Below, piece by piece: positions 8,294 to 17,014 of a DNA stretch of 64,000 bases. The translations under genes and the position numbers were made by a program. The stretch comes from Synechococcus sp. KORDI-100 (GTDB lineage: Bacteria; Cyanobacteriota; Cyanobacteriia; PCC-6307; Cyanobiaceae), in assembly GCF_000737535.1 (NCBI RefSeq), contig NZ_CP006269.1, forward strand, positions 1,798,001 to 1,862,000, written 5' to 3'. Within the stretch, counting starts at the first letter, position 1. The number at the start of each line of letters is the position of its first letter. Under the pieces are notes generated by a model. It was not told the DNA's origin. It searched no databases and saw only the letters and a list, made by a program, of their open reading frames with translations.

Positions 8294-11005
8294 ATGAAGA
8301 AAACATTTGAGGGCAACAAGCCCAGCGAGATTGAGCAACTCAGAAACGAGTTGGTCTTAAATCACTTAATCGATCCAGACGATTACGTCAGCGGAACGTT
8401 CACCCTTGGGGCCGACGACGGCTGGCGTGATGCTCTCGACCGCAAAGCACGGGAAAAGATCAATGCAGCTAGGGACAACCCTGATCTGAAAAACAACGAG
8501 GTTGCCAACCGAGAGAGATCTATCACCCGGAAGACGGATTACAAATTCCGGTCAACTCCTCCACAGAACTGGAATCTCTACAGCGTTTGGGTGACCGACA
8601 AAGGCGTGCTCAAGTCAGGGCTGCAACTAGCAGGCCAGCGGAAACACCCCAGCATTCGGACCGGAGAAAAGGGAGAGGTGCGATTCGACTGCACGGGCAC
8701 CCAAGTGAAGGTCTATCTGCCGCCACTGAACTGGGAGTACGCCATGCATCGACTGGACCATCACGGATTCATTTGCACCCGGGAGGACTACACGCCTGAG
8801 AAGGCTTGGAAGTTCATTTTCAGCAACCCTGCAGTCCCCATTTGGGTCGAGGAGTCAGCTCTAAAGGCGTTGTCTTCGACCTCTCACGGTCAGCTCGCTG
8901 TTGGCATTAACGGCATCAACTCAGGTGGACAGAAGACCCGCTCAGATCGCCTCCGTGTGCCCCTAAGGATGCTCGCCAAGAGCGGCCGTCGGATGGTGGT
9001 CCGATTCGACAACGGCAGTCGCTCAGAACGCACGGCACAACGTCTGACAGGGCAACTGAATCGAGCCGGAGCTTATGCCAACTGGTTCACCTGGACAGAT
9101 CCAATCATTGGCAAAACAGACGACTATTTCGCTGCGAAAGGAAAGGCGCTGGTCGCTGAGACGTTCGACCGCTCAGCTGATCAAACCGACAGCTTCAATC
9201 TGAACGAGGTCGAGAAGGGGCATTACTCACGGATCAAAGGCGACTGGAGGACAACCACCATCGACCGGGAATTCGAACCGATGGACATTATCCAAGCCCA
9301 AAAGCAAAGCCGAGTGATCGCCCTGGAGGGGCCCACAGGCACTGGCAAGACGAAAGCCTCAGTTGGTGCTATCGACCTAATGGAGGAGGCCTTCAGACAC
9401 AAGGTCATCGTGCTTGGTCTCTATCACCGGGCCTCGCTTGTTCATAAAGGCGCAGCCGAGTACGGCGTCAGGGATCTCAGTTCACCTCTCGGCACGTTTG
9501 AGCGCGAAGAGGGGGGGCTCCGGGACGGTCTTTTCTGCTGCTGCGAATCGATCAAAAAGGAGAGCGGCGAATGGGACCTATGGAGGTGGAGTCACGAGCT
9601 GGAAGAGAACCCCAGGCCGGCAGTCCTGTTCCTCGATGAAGTCACCCAGGCAGCACTGCATCTTCTTTTGGATGGCACGGATGCCATGCCCAAGATCAGA
9701 CGAGAAGCCATTAAGGCGCTCGAACGGTTGATCCGGAATCCCGAAGTCACCGTTATCGCTGCTGAAGCTGGTATTGGCGACATCGAACTGGAATGGCTGC
9801 AGGCCCTGTCTGGCGTCCAGCCACAGGTCATCAACACGACCTTTCGCAGGAGGTCTGACCTTTTCTATGGCGCAGCCTCCGCAGACAACATCGACAAGCT
9901 CCAACAGCTTTGCGGGCAGACCAGTGATCAAGGCCGGCAGGTCTGGATCTCGATGGGAAAGAAAACGGCCCTTGAATCGTTCAGCGCTCCTTTTCCTGGC
10001 AGCTTCTTGATCCACGGCGAGAACTCCAAAACTGAAGAGGTCGCTGCATTGATGGCCGACACCAACGCCGTCGCGGCTCAGTACCCCTTAGTTGGCTACA
10101 GCCCGTCCGTCGTCTCAGGCATCTCTTATGAGGCCTCAACCGTTGGCATCGCAGCCTGTGTTCAGCAGTTCGCAATGGGCCCACAAGACGCCATGCAGGC
10201 CGTCGCCAGGGCACGCAAAGCAGAGTGTCGGATCATGCTGTCGCCTGTTTCAACACCGATGGCAAAGACCGGCACCGGTCGGACGTCAACAAAAGATGTC
10301 AGCCGCGCCAGGTTTGTCCTGATAGACCCTGAGATGCAGGAGCTGTACCGGGAGCACCTAAAAGGTGTAAATCGAACAACTGTTTTTTACTCAGTGGCCC
10401 TGGAAGCTCGGACCAATTACGAGGCAATAAACAACGAACACGTCCTGCGTTGCCGTCTAATCGATCAGGGCTACACGCTCCGGTCGTTCGATGAGCTAGT
10501 CAGCGACAACGCCGTTGTCATCCCGAAGGCCCAGCGGGACAAGCAGACCAAGCAGGCCGAGCTGAACCGTAGAACACAGCTTCTCCATGAGGTCATGACT
10601 GGTCAGAAGACCATTGGTCAGGCCAGCTCAGAGGCGAACAGGGAGACCAAGAACGGCACCTGGGTGGACCTGGCATCAGTTGACCCCAGTCATGCCTATC
10701 AGTGGCTGCAGCGGGTCAGGATGCATGACCTGATTTCTGCCGGTTCTTTCACCACTAACAGTCCTGAATTCCTCGCCATGGCGGCGGAAGTACAGAGTCT
10801 CAACAAGCACGAAGCCCGGGAACTGCGTGATGTCCTCGGTGGTCGCACTGAGGTTCCAGGGCCAGATGACGAGGTGAAAGCGACTTTCGCTAAGGCGCTG
10901 CTCAAGGTGGCTGGGTTCACCGTTGAGAGGAAACTAGTTCGCTCTAAGGGGACGCGGTCCTACCTCTACAACCTGGACGCCATGGAGGTGTCACCAAAAA
11001 TGTAG
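8294..11005 (+). CDS. CyRepA1-type replication protein (DUF3854 toprim-like plus SF2-like helicase)
   Basis: About 903 residues from the ATG at 8294 (a GTG at 8258 is in frame). The N-terminal half has a DUF3854/toprim-like domain: PIWVEESALKAL and GINGINSGG near residue 200, then MVVRFDNGSRSERT near 235. An NTPase part follows, with Walker A GPTGTGKT near 346, Walker B VLFLDEVTQ near 445 and AVARARKAECR as a probable helicase motif VI. This layout is that of the cyanobacterial plasmid replication protein family CyRepA1. It would let the element replicate after excision. It is the largest gene of the element and is preceded by a non-coding stretch of about 50 bases where a promoter may lie. 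Confidence 0.75.
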   Translation: MKKTFEGNKPSEIEQLRNELVLNHLIDPDDYVSGTFTLGADDGWRDALDRKAREKINAARDNPDLKNNEVANRERSITRKTDYKFRSTPPQNWNLYSVWVTDKGVLKSGLQLAGQRKHPSIRTGEKGEVRFDCTGTQVKVYLPPLNWEYAMHRLDHHGFICTREDYTPEKAWKFIFSNPAVPIWVEESALKALSSTSHGQLAVGINGINSGGQKTRSDRLRVPLRMLAKSGRRMVVRFDNGSRSERTAQRLTGQLNRAGAYANWFTWTDPIIGKTDDYFAAKGKALVAETFDRSADQTDSFNLNEVEKGHYSRIKGDWRTTTIDREFEPMDIIQAQKQSRVIALEGPTGTGKTKASVGAIDLMEEAFRHKVIVLGLYHRASLVHKGAAEYGVRDLSSPLGTFEREEGGLRDGLFCCCESIKKESGEWDLWRWSHELEENPRPAVLFLDEVTQAALHLLLDGTDAMPKIRREAIKALERLIRNPEVTVIAAEAGIGDIELEWLQALSGVQPQVINTTFRRRSDLFYGAASADNIDKLQQLCGQTSDQGRQVWISMGKKTALESFSAPFPGSFLIHGENSKTEEVAALMADTNAVAAQYPLVGYSPSVVSGISYEASTVGIAACVQQFAMGPQDAMQAVARARKAECRIMLSPVSTPMAKTGTGRTSTKDVSRARFVLIDPEMQELYREHLKGVNRTTVFYSVALEARTNYEAINNEHVLRCRLIDQGYTLRSFDELVSDNAVVIPKAQRDKQTKQAELNRRTQLLHEVMTGQKTIGQASSEANRETKNGTWVDLASVDPSHAYQWLQRVRMHDLISAGSFTTNSPEFLAMAAEVQSLNKHEARELRDVLGGRTEVPGPDDEVKATFAKALLKVAGFTVERKLVRSKGTRSYLYNLDAMEVSPKM

Positions 11006-11188
11006 TGGGGTCTAAAGACCAATACAGACCACAACAAAAATGGTGACACTTCGACTTCGCTTACGCCCCTGTCTTACTCCGTAGGGTCTTGTATTGCTTT
11101 AATCCAGTAATGACGAGGAACTGATATTGACCAAAAAATCCCCCAGATGGGGGATGCGTTCACCAGTCACGGCGTGGATCATTTGACT

Positions 11189-11470
11189 ATGGAATACAGA
11201 AGAAGCTTTGTTGATCGGTATGAGGACGGGCCTGATGGCATTCGGCGGAAAGTCGTGCGGCATGAACGCTTCGACCCAGATGCGCCTCGGGTGATCAATC
11301 GGTTTGCCCTTGTTAAAGGTGAAGATCGATTTGTGTTCACTCCTGATCCGTTTGCTCCCAGATTGGTGGTAATCACCCACAACGGCGAACACATGACTGA
11401 GACGGACGTCGATGCTGCTCGTGACTTTTACAAGGAGAAGCTGGCGGAGGGTTACAGGAGGTTCAATTGA
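11189..11470 (+). CDS. Hypothetical protein
   Basis: 93 residues from the ATG at 11189 (an in-frame ATG at 11147 would add 14). The sequence (MEYRRSFVDRYEDGPDG...) is charged and has no signal peptide or membrane segment. It ends with a helix ARDFYKEKLAEGYRRF. It follows the replication gene on the same strand after about 180 bases. No family is recognised. Confidence 0.5.
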   Translation: MEYRRSFVDRYEDGPDGIRRKVVRHERFDPDAPRVINRFALVKGEDRFVFTPDPFAPRLVVITHNGEHMTETDVDAARDFYKEKLAEGYRRFN

Positions 11471-11800
11471 GTCCATCACCACTACACCGAACCTGCCACT
11501 GGGATCGAACGTAGGGCCAGTTGGTCTTGGCCCGTAAGAAAATGCCTGCTGAAATTGGAGCGGCTAAGGACGTCGTAGTAATGCTCATCCCTCAGCTGAG
11601 GGATAAAACTGTCAAACGAATACATCAGATGAGGGAGTAAATCTCCAGTTTTAGGTGCGACGATGGAACATAAATATTAACTCCATCATGCGCTTAACAT
11701 CAGGTATTAAATTTGCAGGATTTTGTGAGTCGCCACCTTAGAAAAAATAATATATACTTAGATCGACAGAACTCCCTTAGCCCGCTATTTCATTTTTGTT
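11471..11800. other. AT-rich intergenic stretch inside the element
   Basis: No gene seen. The region becomes AT-rich after 11,600, with ATAATATATACTTAG near 11,745, which may serve as the promoter region of the gene at 11801. A tRNA-like GTTCGATCC on the minus strand near 11,500 has no matching stems. Confidence 0.4.
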
Positions 11801-12085
11801 ATGGAAAACCAACTTATTCTTGACCGTGAACAGCTTCGAATAGGTAAATACACTTCTTGGGCTGCCGATCTCTCTCCAGACCAGCTATGTGCACTTTTAT
11901 GGATGGTTGGTGAATATGGAATCCGTACTAGCCCTGATCCTAATGAACGCGTGCTTGGAAGTCCGCACAGGCGTGAAGCAGGCAGGAAAGCACTCGTTGA
12001 ATTTGTCTGGGGCAAACCAATTAGTTTGAGAAAGGCACAAGCAATCATTCGAGCCTCTACAAAAATGAGAGACAACGATGTATAG
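11801..12085 (+). CDS. Hypothetical protein of the integrated element
   Basis: 94 residues (MENQLILDREQLRIGKYTSW...). It has a hydrophobic DQLCALLWMVGEYG helix and a basic C-terminal part (GKPISLRKAQAIIRASTKMR) that could be helix-turn-helix-like. The AT-rich upstream region suggests its own promoter. No family recognised. Confidence 0.45.
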   Translation: MENQLILDREQLRIGKYTSWAADLSPDQLCALLWMVGEYGIRTSPDPNERVLGSPHRREAGRKALVEFVWGKPISLRKAQAIIRASTKMRDNDV

Positions 12086-12209
12086 CCATTCTTCAAGATG
12101 AAGATGCATCGAAGTTGATATTTGGGCTGCCGGTGGCCTGACACTGCCGCCGAACTGCGTAAGCCAGGGAGCACGCCGCGAAAGGACACTCAAGACCTGC
12201 TACGGCTAC

Positions 12210-12956
12210 TTGCCGAGGACCGAGATCGACAGGAGCTGCCCGTTCTTCACCTCAGACCGTGAGGAGAACGCTCGGATCGTCCTCGAATCAATGTTCGAAC
12301 ATGGGCGCGATATCGACAACCTTGACCCCGTCGAGGAACTCATGATCGCTACGACGTTGACTTATTTCAAGCGGTCAATAACTGAGCTTGCGCTGTTCAC
12401 CGATTACGCCCTGGCTTACCTACATCAAGACGGCTGGACCCTCGAGGCAATGCCTGATCCGGAGCACGCTCAGAAGCAACAGAAACAGGCCCGCAAGGCT
12501 GCTAAGGACTGCGTGGTTCCACTGCTAATGGAGGACCAATCACAGCCCGTACAGCTCATCCTGAAGGGGCTGATGGGGACCCTGAGCATTGAAGAGGTAG
12601 CTGTCATCGAACGGCGGGCCAATGCTGGTGGTTTGGTTGATCTCGTCGGTGCCAATGCAGTCAAGGTGGTGGAGCTATTACGGCGCTCTGGACTTCAACT
12701 GCTCTGCGACGGGACACCGAGAGCTAAGGACGACCCAGACATCATCAACTGCGGCTTGTTGTTGCAATCACCCGAAGCGGTAACGCTGCTGAAGCAGTCG
12801 AATGCCTTGGAAATTCGGGCCAGCCAATCCAAGGCAACCGACAAGGCCTCTAACGCCGTAAAAGCAGTCGGGACTGTCGTGAGACAGCTCGGAGGTGTCT
12901 GGTATGGATGCGGCAAAGGCCGATCAAAGGTGAAAGGTGAGCTGCCTTCGGGATAG
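12210..12956 (+). CDS. Hypothetical protein of the integrated element
   Basis: 248 residues from a TTG start; no ATG lies close to the first coding-like residues. It is mainly helical. Residues 20-75 (ENARIVLESMFEHGRDID, LMIATTLTYFKRS) and a Gln/Lys-rich stretch (AQKQQKQARKAAKD) precede a segment LIEEVAVIERRANAGG-like in character. The C-terminus is basic. No signal peptide or known motif. It is the last sizeable gene before the fragment-rich stretch of the element. Confidence 0.45.
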   Translation: MPRTEIDRSCPFFTSDREENARIVLESMFEHGRDIDNLDPVEELMIATTLTYFKRSITELALFTDYALAYLHQDGWTLEAMPDPEHAQKQQKQARKAAKDCVVPLLMEDQSQPVQLILKGLMGTLSIEEVAVIERRANAGGLVDLVGANAVKVVELLRRSGLQLLCDGTPRAKDDPDIINCGLLLQSPEAVTLLKQSNALEIRASQSKATDKASNAVKAVGTVVRQLGGVWYGCGKGRSKVKGELPSG

Positions 12957-13068
12957 GGGTGACGTTTAAGCAGAACTTTCCTAAGAGCGATTTGCTTAAA
13001 GGTCGCCCTTCGAATGATCAACACCCGTCGAAAGGCCCCCTCTTCAAGGAGCTATTCCCACCAGATGA

Positions 13069-13269
13069 CTACGGCCGAAACCTGCCAATGCCATAACCAA
13101 CAGCGAGACCAACCGCAGCACCGACGGCACCTGCGCTGAGCTGGGTCTTCTGGGTGGTGGAGAGCCGCTCGCCCAGGGCGAACGTCGCACCGATTCCGAG
13201 GAGGAGCACCAGACCGATTAGGACGGCGTCCGTCGACTCATTGTTCAGGCCGTGCCAGGCATGAATGAT
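13069..13269 (-). pseudogene. Small membrane protein fragment without a normal start codon
   Basis: The frame reads WHGLNNESTDAVLIGLVLLL, then a second Gly/Ala-rich hydrophobic stretch (SAGAVGAAVGLAVGYGIG), separated by a short polar loop, and ends FRP. Two membrane segments are clear. The frame opens after a TAA, and no ATG or GTG precedes the first segment. It is therefore probably the 3' part of a longer gene or uses a rare start. Confidence 0.4.
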
Positions 13270-13341
13270 TTAGGCACGGGGAACGAAGACTGATGCCACA
13301 AATAGAGGAGTCGGAATACTCAGGCAGTTAAATACAGATCA

Positions 13342-13509
13342 ATGCCCGACAGCAAGTCTAGTTTTTCAAAGGACTTTAAACAGGATGAATCAGGCCGCAA
13401 GCTATTGCCAATCTATTCGGCGATTGAAATCTATGATCAGGGCGACAGCCTTCAAGACTTAAGAAATGAACTGCAATCACAGCCGTTCTACATTTCTCCC
13501 AAATATTAA
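13342..13509 (+). CDS. Small hypothetical protein (55 residues)
   Basis: Starts MPDSKSSFSKDFKQ and ends PFYISPKY. It is polar and has no membrane part. A plus-strand terminator of the recurrent CCCCGTC/GGCGGGG type follows at 13667, but 160 bases away. Supported only by frame and composition. Confidence 0.35.
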   Translation: MPDSKSSFSKDFKQDESGRKLLPIYSAIEIYDQGDSLQDLRNELQSQPFYISPKY

Positions 13510-13637
13510 TCTTAACCAATGCCGGCATAATTCTGAATAATGGATGCCAAATCATTTCCCGGAATGAATTTACGCAAGTTATGAGTCTTTTCGCTGATTA
13601 CATAATCAAACTCATAGAGAAGCTTGAGTATGTTGAT

Positions 13638-13691
13638 CGATCTCCCGACAGACCTCACACACACCACCCCGTCAGCAATGGCGGGGTTTTT
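13638..13691 (+). repeat. Dispersed 54-bp repeat that includes an intrinsic terminator
   Basis: The stretch from ATCTCCCGACA through a CACACACCAC run to the hairpin CCCCGTC/GGCGGGG and five T is almost identical to the minus strand of 55057-55112, 41 kb away inside another island. Only about three bases differ. The hairpin part (13667-13686) is an intrinsic terminator; the conserved 35 bases in front of it are not explained by termination. Confidence 0.75.
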
Positions 13692-13785
13692 GATGCGCTG
13701 ATCAACGAGCAACAGCTAAAGCGTCACTGTCTTCAGGCTTGATCACTGGAACTCAGCTAGAAAGGCACACTCCGCATTGATCGTC

Positions 13786-14454
13786 ATGGCATACCACGAC
13801 CATCACGGTCATGACCACGACCATGGCGAGGAGGTGCTGGAGTTCTCAGCCAAGAAACCCAGCAAGCTCAAATCCCTTGATCCTGATGCCCTGATCCATG
13901 TTGATGGCATCGAGGATGGATCCTTTGCAGTTGCCTCCAGCAAGAAGGAACTCAAGGCACTGATGAAGTCTGATGCCGATGTGGTCTACGACGAGAAGAA
14001 AGGCAAGCTCTACCTCAACGACAACGGCACTGCCAAAGGTTGGGGAAAGAAGAAGGTGGGTGGTTTGCTTGCCACCTTCAAAGGCAAGCCTGACCTCACC
14101 GCTGATCACTTCGAAGGTCTTTCAGCTCATAAGGGTGATGCCATCACCGGTGGTGTTGGAAGCAATGGTGGTGACATCAAGGAACAGATCACTTCTCTCC
14201 GCGGAGGCTTAAGTGAATCCGAGGTGTCTGAGCTTTATGGCGAGACGTTGATTGACCCCAAAAAGGGTCTCAAGAGCATCGTGAAGGCAGGCAAGAAAGA
14301 GGGTTACAAGTTCGATAAGGCTGAACTTGGAGAAGCCCTTGATGAAATGAATGATGCAGGTGCATTCAGCAACGTGGAAATAGATGCTTCAGCCCTTACA
14401 ACACTGATGGGGATGGGTGGCCAACAGGAGGGTAACGGTAGAGGTGGATCTTAA
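13786..14454 (+). CDS. His-rich protein with RTX-type tail domain and Nif11-like segment
   Basis: 222 residues from the ATG at 13786. The N-terminus is a His/Asp-rich metal-binding stretch (MAYHDHHGHDHDHGEE). Residues 45-110 (SFAVASSKKELKALMKSDAD, VYDEKKGKLYLNDNG, KGWGKKKVGGL) match a domain that I know from the C-terminal ends of cyanobacterial RTX-like calcium-binding proteins. A last helical part (IVKAGKKEGYKFDKAELGEAL) resembles a Nif11 domain and is followed by GMGGQQEG near the C-terminus. Its paralogue follows directly at 14588. Function unknown; secretion or peptide-precursor roles are possible. Confidence 0.6.
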   Translation: MAYHDHHGHDHDHGEEVLEFSAKKPSKLKSLDPDALIHVDGIEDGSFAVASSKKELKALMKSDADVVYDEKKGKLYLNDNGTAKGWGKKKVGGLLATFKGKPDLTADHFEGLSAHKGDAITGGVGSNGGDIKEQITSLRGGLSESEVSELYGETLIDPKKGLKSIVKAGKKEGYKFDKAELGEALDEMNDAGAFSNVEIDASALTTLMGMGGQQEGNGRGGS

Positions 14455-14465
14455 ATGAAATGCAC

Positions 14466-14493
14466 TGCCCACGCTCGCTTGGCGGGGTTTTTT
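14466..14493 (+). terminator. Intrinsic terminator between the two His-rich paralogues
   Basis: CCCACGC and GCGGGG around a short loop (about 14467-14486), followed by six T. It lies just behind the stop at 14454. The stem has one bulged base. Confidence 0.5.
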
Positions 14494-14587
14494 ATTTGCC
14501 TGTACAGGACTCACAGCTGCCCAGTCGAGGCATTCAAACCCTGATATCGGGCTAAAAAGAGCAGCACTCTTTTAGTTGCTGCACCCC

Positions 14588-15223
14588 ATGCCTGACTTCA
14601 ACGCCAAGAAGGTCAGCAAGGTCAAAGCCGTTGATCCTGATGCCAGCTACAGCGTTGAGGGCACCGCGGGCGGCAGCTTTGCCATCGCATCCAGCAAGAA
14701 AGAGCTGAAGCAGCTGATGAAGTCTGATGCTGCTGTGGTCTATGACGAGAAGAAAGGAAAGCTGTACCTCAACGAGAACGGCACTGCTAAAGGCTGGGGT
14801 GCCAAGAAGGTTGGTGGATTGATCGCCAAGTTCAAAGGCAAGCCTGAGTTGAGTGCTGAGCAGTTTGAGGGGATGGAGGCATTTGATGCTGTTACGGGCG
14901 ACCATGATCATGAGCACGACCATGGCCACGAGCACGGTGGTGACACCAAAGAGCAGATTGCCTCTTACCGAGAAACACTGACGGATTCAGAAGAAGCTGA
15001 TCTGTTAGTTGACTTCAACCTGGAGCCCAAGAAAGCACTCAAGCGTGTGATCAAGGATGGCAAGAAAGAAGGGTATGTGTTTGATCGCGATGAACTAGCA
15101 GAAGAGCTGGAAGAGATGGATAAAGGCGGAGCTTTTACTGATATTGAATTAGATGCAGCAGCCATGGAAGCACTGTTCTCCCAAGGTGGTGAGCAGGAGG
15201 GTAGAAGTCGGCAAGGTTGTTAA
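14588..15223 (+). CDS. Paralogue of the upstream His-rich protein
   Basis: 211 residues from the ATG at 14588 (MPDFNAKKVSKVKAVDPDA). The middle domain (SFAIASSKKELKQLMKSDAA, VYDEKKGKLYLNENG) is nearly the same as in the gene at 13786, but the His-rich tract (HDHEHDHGHEHGG) has moved from the N-terminus to residues 104-117. The C-terminal helical part (IKDGKKEGYVFDRDELAEEL) again looks Nif11-like and ends FSQGGEQEGRSRQGC, a GG followed by a short tail with one Ser and one Cys. The pair clearly arose by duplication. It has its own terminator. Confidence 0.6.
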   Translation: MPDFNAKKVSKVKAVDPDASYSVEGTAGGSFAIASSKKELKQLMKSDAAVVYDEKKGKLYLNENGTAKGWGAKKVGGLIAKFKGKPELSAEQFEGMEAFDAVTGDHDHEHDHGHEHGGDTKEQIASYRETLTDSEEADLLVDFNLEPKKALKRVIKDGKKEGYVFDRDELAEELEEMDKGGAFTDIELDAAAMEALFSQGGEQEGRSRQGC

Positions 15224-15245
15224 CTAAATCAACCCTCTGATCGGA

Positions 15246-15271
15246 CCCCGTCAGCAATGGCGGGGTTTTTT
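15246..15271 (+). terminator. Intrinsic terminator of the recurrent CCCCGTC/GGCGGGG type
   Basis: Stem CCCCGTC (15246-15252) and GGCGGGG (15259-15265), loop AGCAAT, then six T. It lies 22 bases behind the stop at 15223 and is identical to the hairpin at 13667. Confidence 0.85.
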
Positions 15272-15334
15272 ACTGAAGAAGCAGAGTCTGCTCTCAGGAA
15301 CGTCAGCTAGGTGCTGAAGTTGCTATCGACTGCC

Positions 15335-16951
15335 TTAGAGCTCCAACTCGGCTGTGACAAAGCCGCCTTCTGGCGGCCCTCTTTCAATGATCCGAGCCAT
15401 CTCCTCTTCAGACAATTCCTGCGCCGCCCTTCTTCTGCGTTCAGCGTCGTGATGCTCTTGCCACTTGTCATGGTTCACTTCGGCGAAGTCTTCTAGGGCC
15501 TGCCCCGTGAGCAGCAGGCGATGCCAGCCGAGGAGGTCTGGTCCTTCGTCCCGTAGTGGGGCGCGTCTTGTCTTGCCGTTGGGAAAAACTTCAATCCCGT
15601 AGGTGACGCCGGCGTTGGTGATCTCGGGCCAGTCGTTGGGTGTTTCGCCGACAGTCCCATCCGCTAAGACGACACGCAGAGGCCGGCCCTCGTCGCAGTG
15701 AACTGATCGGACTAAAGCCCTGTAAATACGTGGCTTCAGCTTCCCAGGAATTTGGTACCAGCTCCACGTCCCATGACCTTTGAGCCAGTCCTGAGCCAAG
15801 GTCTGCCACTGAGTCAGGTCTGTGCTCTGTAGCGCCGCTAGCTGACGGGCTAAGCCGTCGATCTGTGGTCTCAGGGTTGCCTCCAACGCCGGGGCGCTCT
15901 TGATGGCTTTTTCAAGGGCCTGCTGTTGGCTTTGCAGCTCGATCTCCTTGGACGTTGCTTGTCTGCCTTGCGTTGCATCTAGGAGTCTTCTGGTAGCCGT
16001 CTCCGTCGCCTTAGCCAGCGCTGCTGAGATGGCCCAGCTGATCAGCTCACCTCGTACCTGCTTCGTGTTCGGGCAGGTCTGCCTCGCGCACTTAAGCGCG
16101 GACCTCTGATTTGCAGACGCCATTTGCCGGCCACACCGGTCACAGAAAACAAGACCCCTCAATGGGTGGCTCTCAACTGGTGCCGCTGTGGGTCGCTTCC
16201 ACCCATGGGCATGACGAGCCGCGACCTTCGCGATCTGGGCTGGCTCCCCTGCGTGGAGTATCAGGCGAACGACCATCGGATGAGTCAGCCATTTGCGACA
16301 GCTCGAGGCGCTGTGAAGTGGTATTTCCTCGGCCTGGCAGAAGCGAAACAGCTCAGCATGGGTGCAACCATTGCTGAGGTAGTGCTCCACCAGGGCACGG
16401 GCCTTTGGGTAATGCGTCTCGTCACGGATCGGCACCCGCTCTTCCGAATCAGCCGGGTCATCACCACGGCGGATGCTGGCTCTTGTCGGAATCCGGATGG
16501 CCCATGGAGCACGGGCCGAATGCGACAGGCCAGCGTCCTTGAACGACTGGTATGTCTGCTTGATTCGCCTTGACTTCCTACGACTCTCGTCTCTCGCGAC
16601 TGCTGCGAAGAGATCCTGCCCGAGTTCTCCAGGCTCCTCCTCACATCCCACCTGGAGATTGAGGATCTTGGCTCCGACCTGCCTTAGTGAACGGTTGATC
16701 CGTGCGGTGTTCCACTCGCTGCGGCTCAGGCGGTCAAGGCTGTTGACGATGAGGACAGAGACCTGGCCCCGCTCAACCCATTCGATGAGCTCTTCAAACC
16801 CTGGTCGCTCGACATTTTCCTTGTAAGCGCTGACGCCGAGGTCCTCGAAAACTTTCTCAGCACCTGCTTTCAGCAATGCAGCGCGCTGGACGTCGACGGT
16901 GACGTTGTCGGTTTGCCCCTTATCCGAGATCCTCAGATAGCCAACTTTCAT
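15335..16951 (-). CDS. Large serine recombinase (integrase of the element)
   Basis: 538 residues from the ATG at 16951 (MKVGYLRISDKG, with GAAAGG upstream). Domains in order: catalytic resolvase fold (nucleophile Ser in YLRIS, then NSLDRLSRSEWN), the Recombinase domain (YLSNGCTHAELFRFCQAEEIPLHS), a zinc beta-ribbon (FCDRCGRQM ... LKCARQTCPN) and a long helical C-terminal part with Gln-rich coiled coil. This is the family of phage and ICE serine integrases. The start lies about 65 bases from attR, as expected for the integrase of its own element. No excision factor is evident. Confidence 0.9.
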   Translation of the reverse strand: MKVGYLRISDKGQTDNVTVDVQRAALLKAGAEKVFEDLGVSAYKENVERPGFEELIEWVERGQVSVLIVNSLDRLSRSEWNTARINRSLRQVGAKILNLQVGCEEEPGELGQDLFAAVARDESRRKSRRIKQTYQSFKDAGLSHSARAPWAIRIPTRASIRRGDDPADSEERVPIRDETHYPKARALVEHYLSNGCTHAELFRFCQAEEIPLHSASSCRKWLTHPMVVRLILHAGEPAQIAKVAARHAHGWKRPTAAPVESHPLRGLVFCDRCGRQMASANQRSALKCARQTCPNTKQVRGELISWAISAALAKATETATRRLLDATQGRQATSKEIELQSQQQALEKAIKSAPALEATLRPQIDGLARQLAALQSTDLTQWQTLAQDWLKGHGTWSWYQIPGKLKPRIYRALVRSVHCDEGRPLRVVLADGTVGETPNDWPEITNAGVTYGIEVFPNGKTRRAPLRDEGPDLLGWHRLLLTGQALEDFAEVNHDKWQEHHDAERRRRAAQELSEEEMARIIERGPPEGGFVTAELEL

Positions 16952-17014
16952 TGCTGTCAGGCCTTTCTTGGGTGGAGGGGCTGCCCTTGTGAACAAGTTG
17001 AATTTATAAGCGGA

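Noticed and set aside
11495-11525. tRNA-like GTTCGATCC on the minus strand
   Set aside because: No T-stem, anticodon arm or acceptor stem can be paired around it.
13512-13712. Minus-strand frame reading NPAIADG near its start
   Set aside because: The conserved-looking part is the translation of the terminator repeat; the same words appear in a false frame at 54841-55326.
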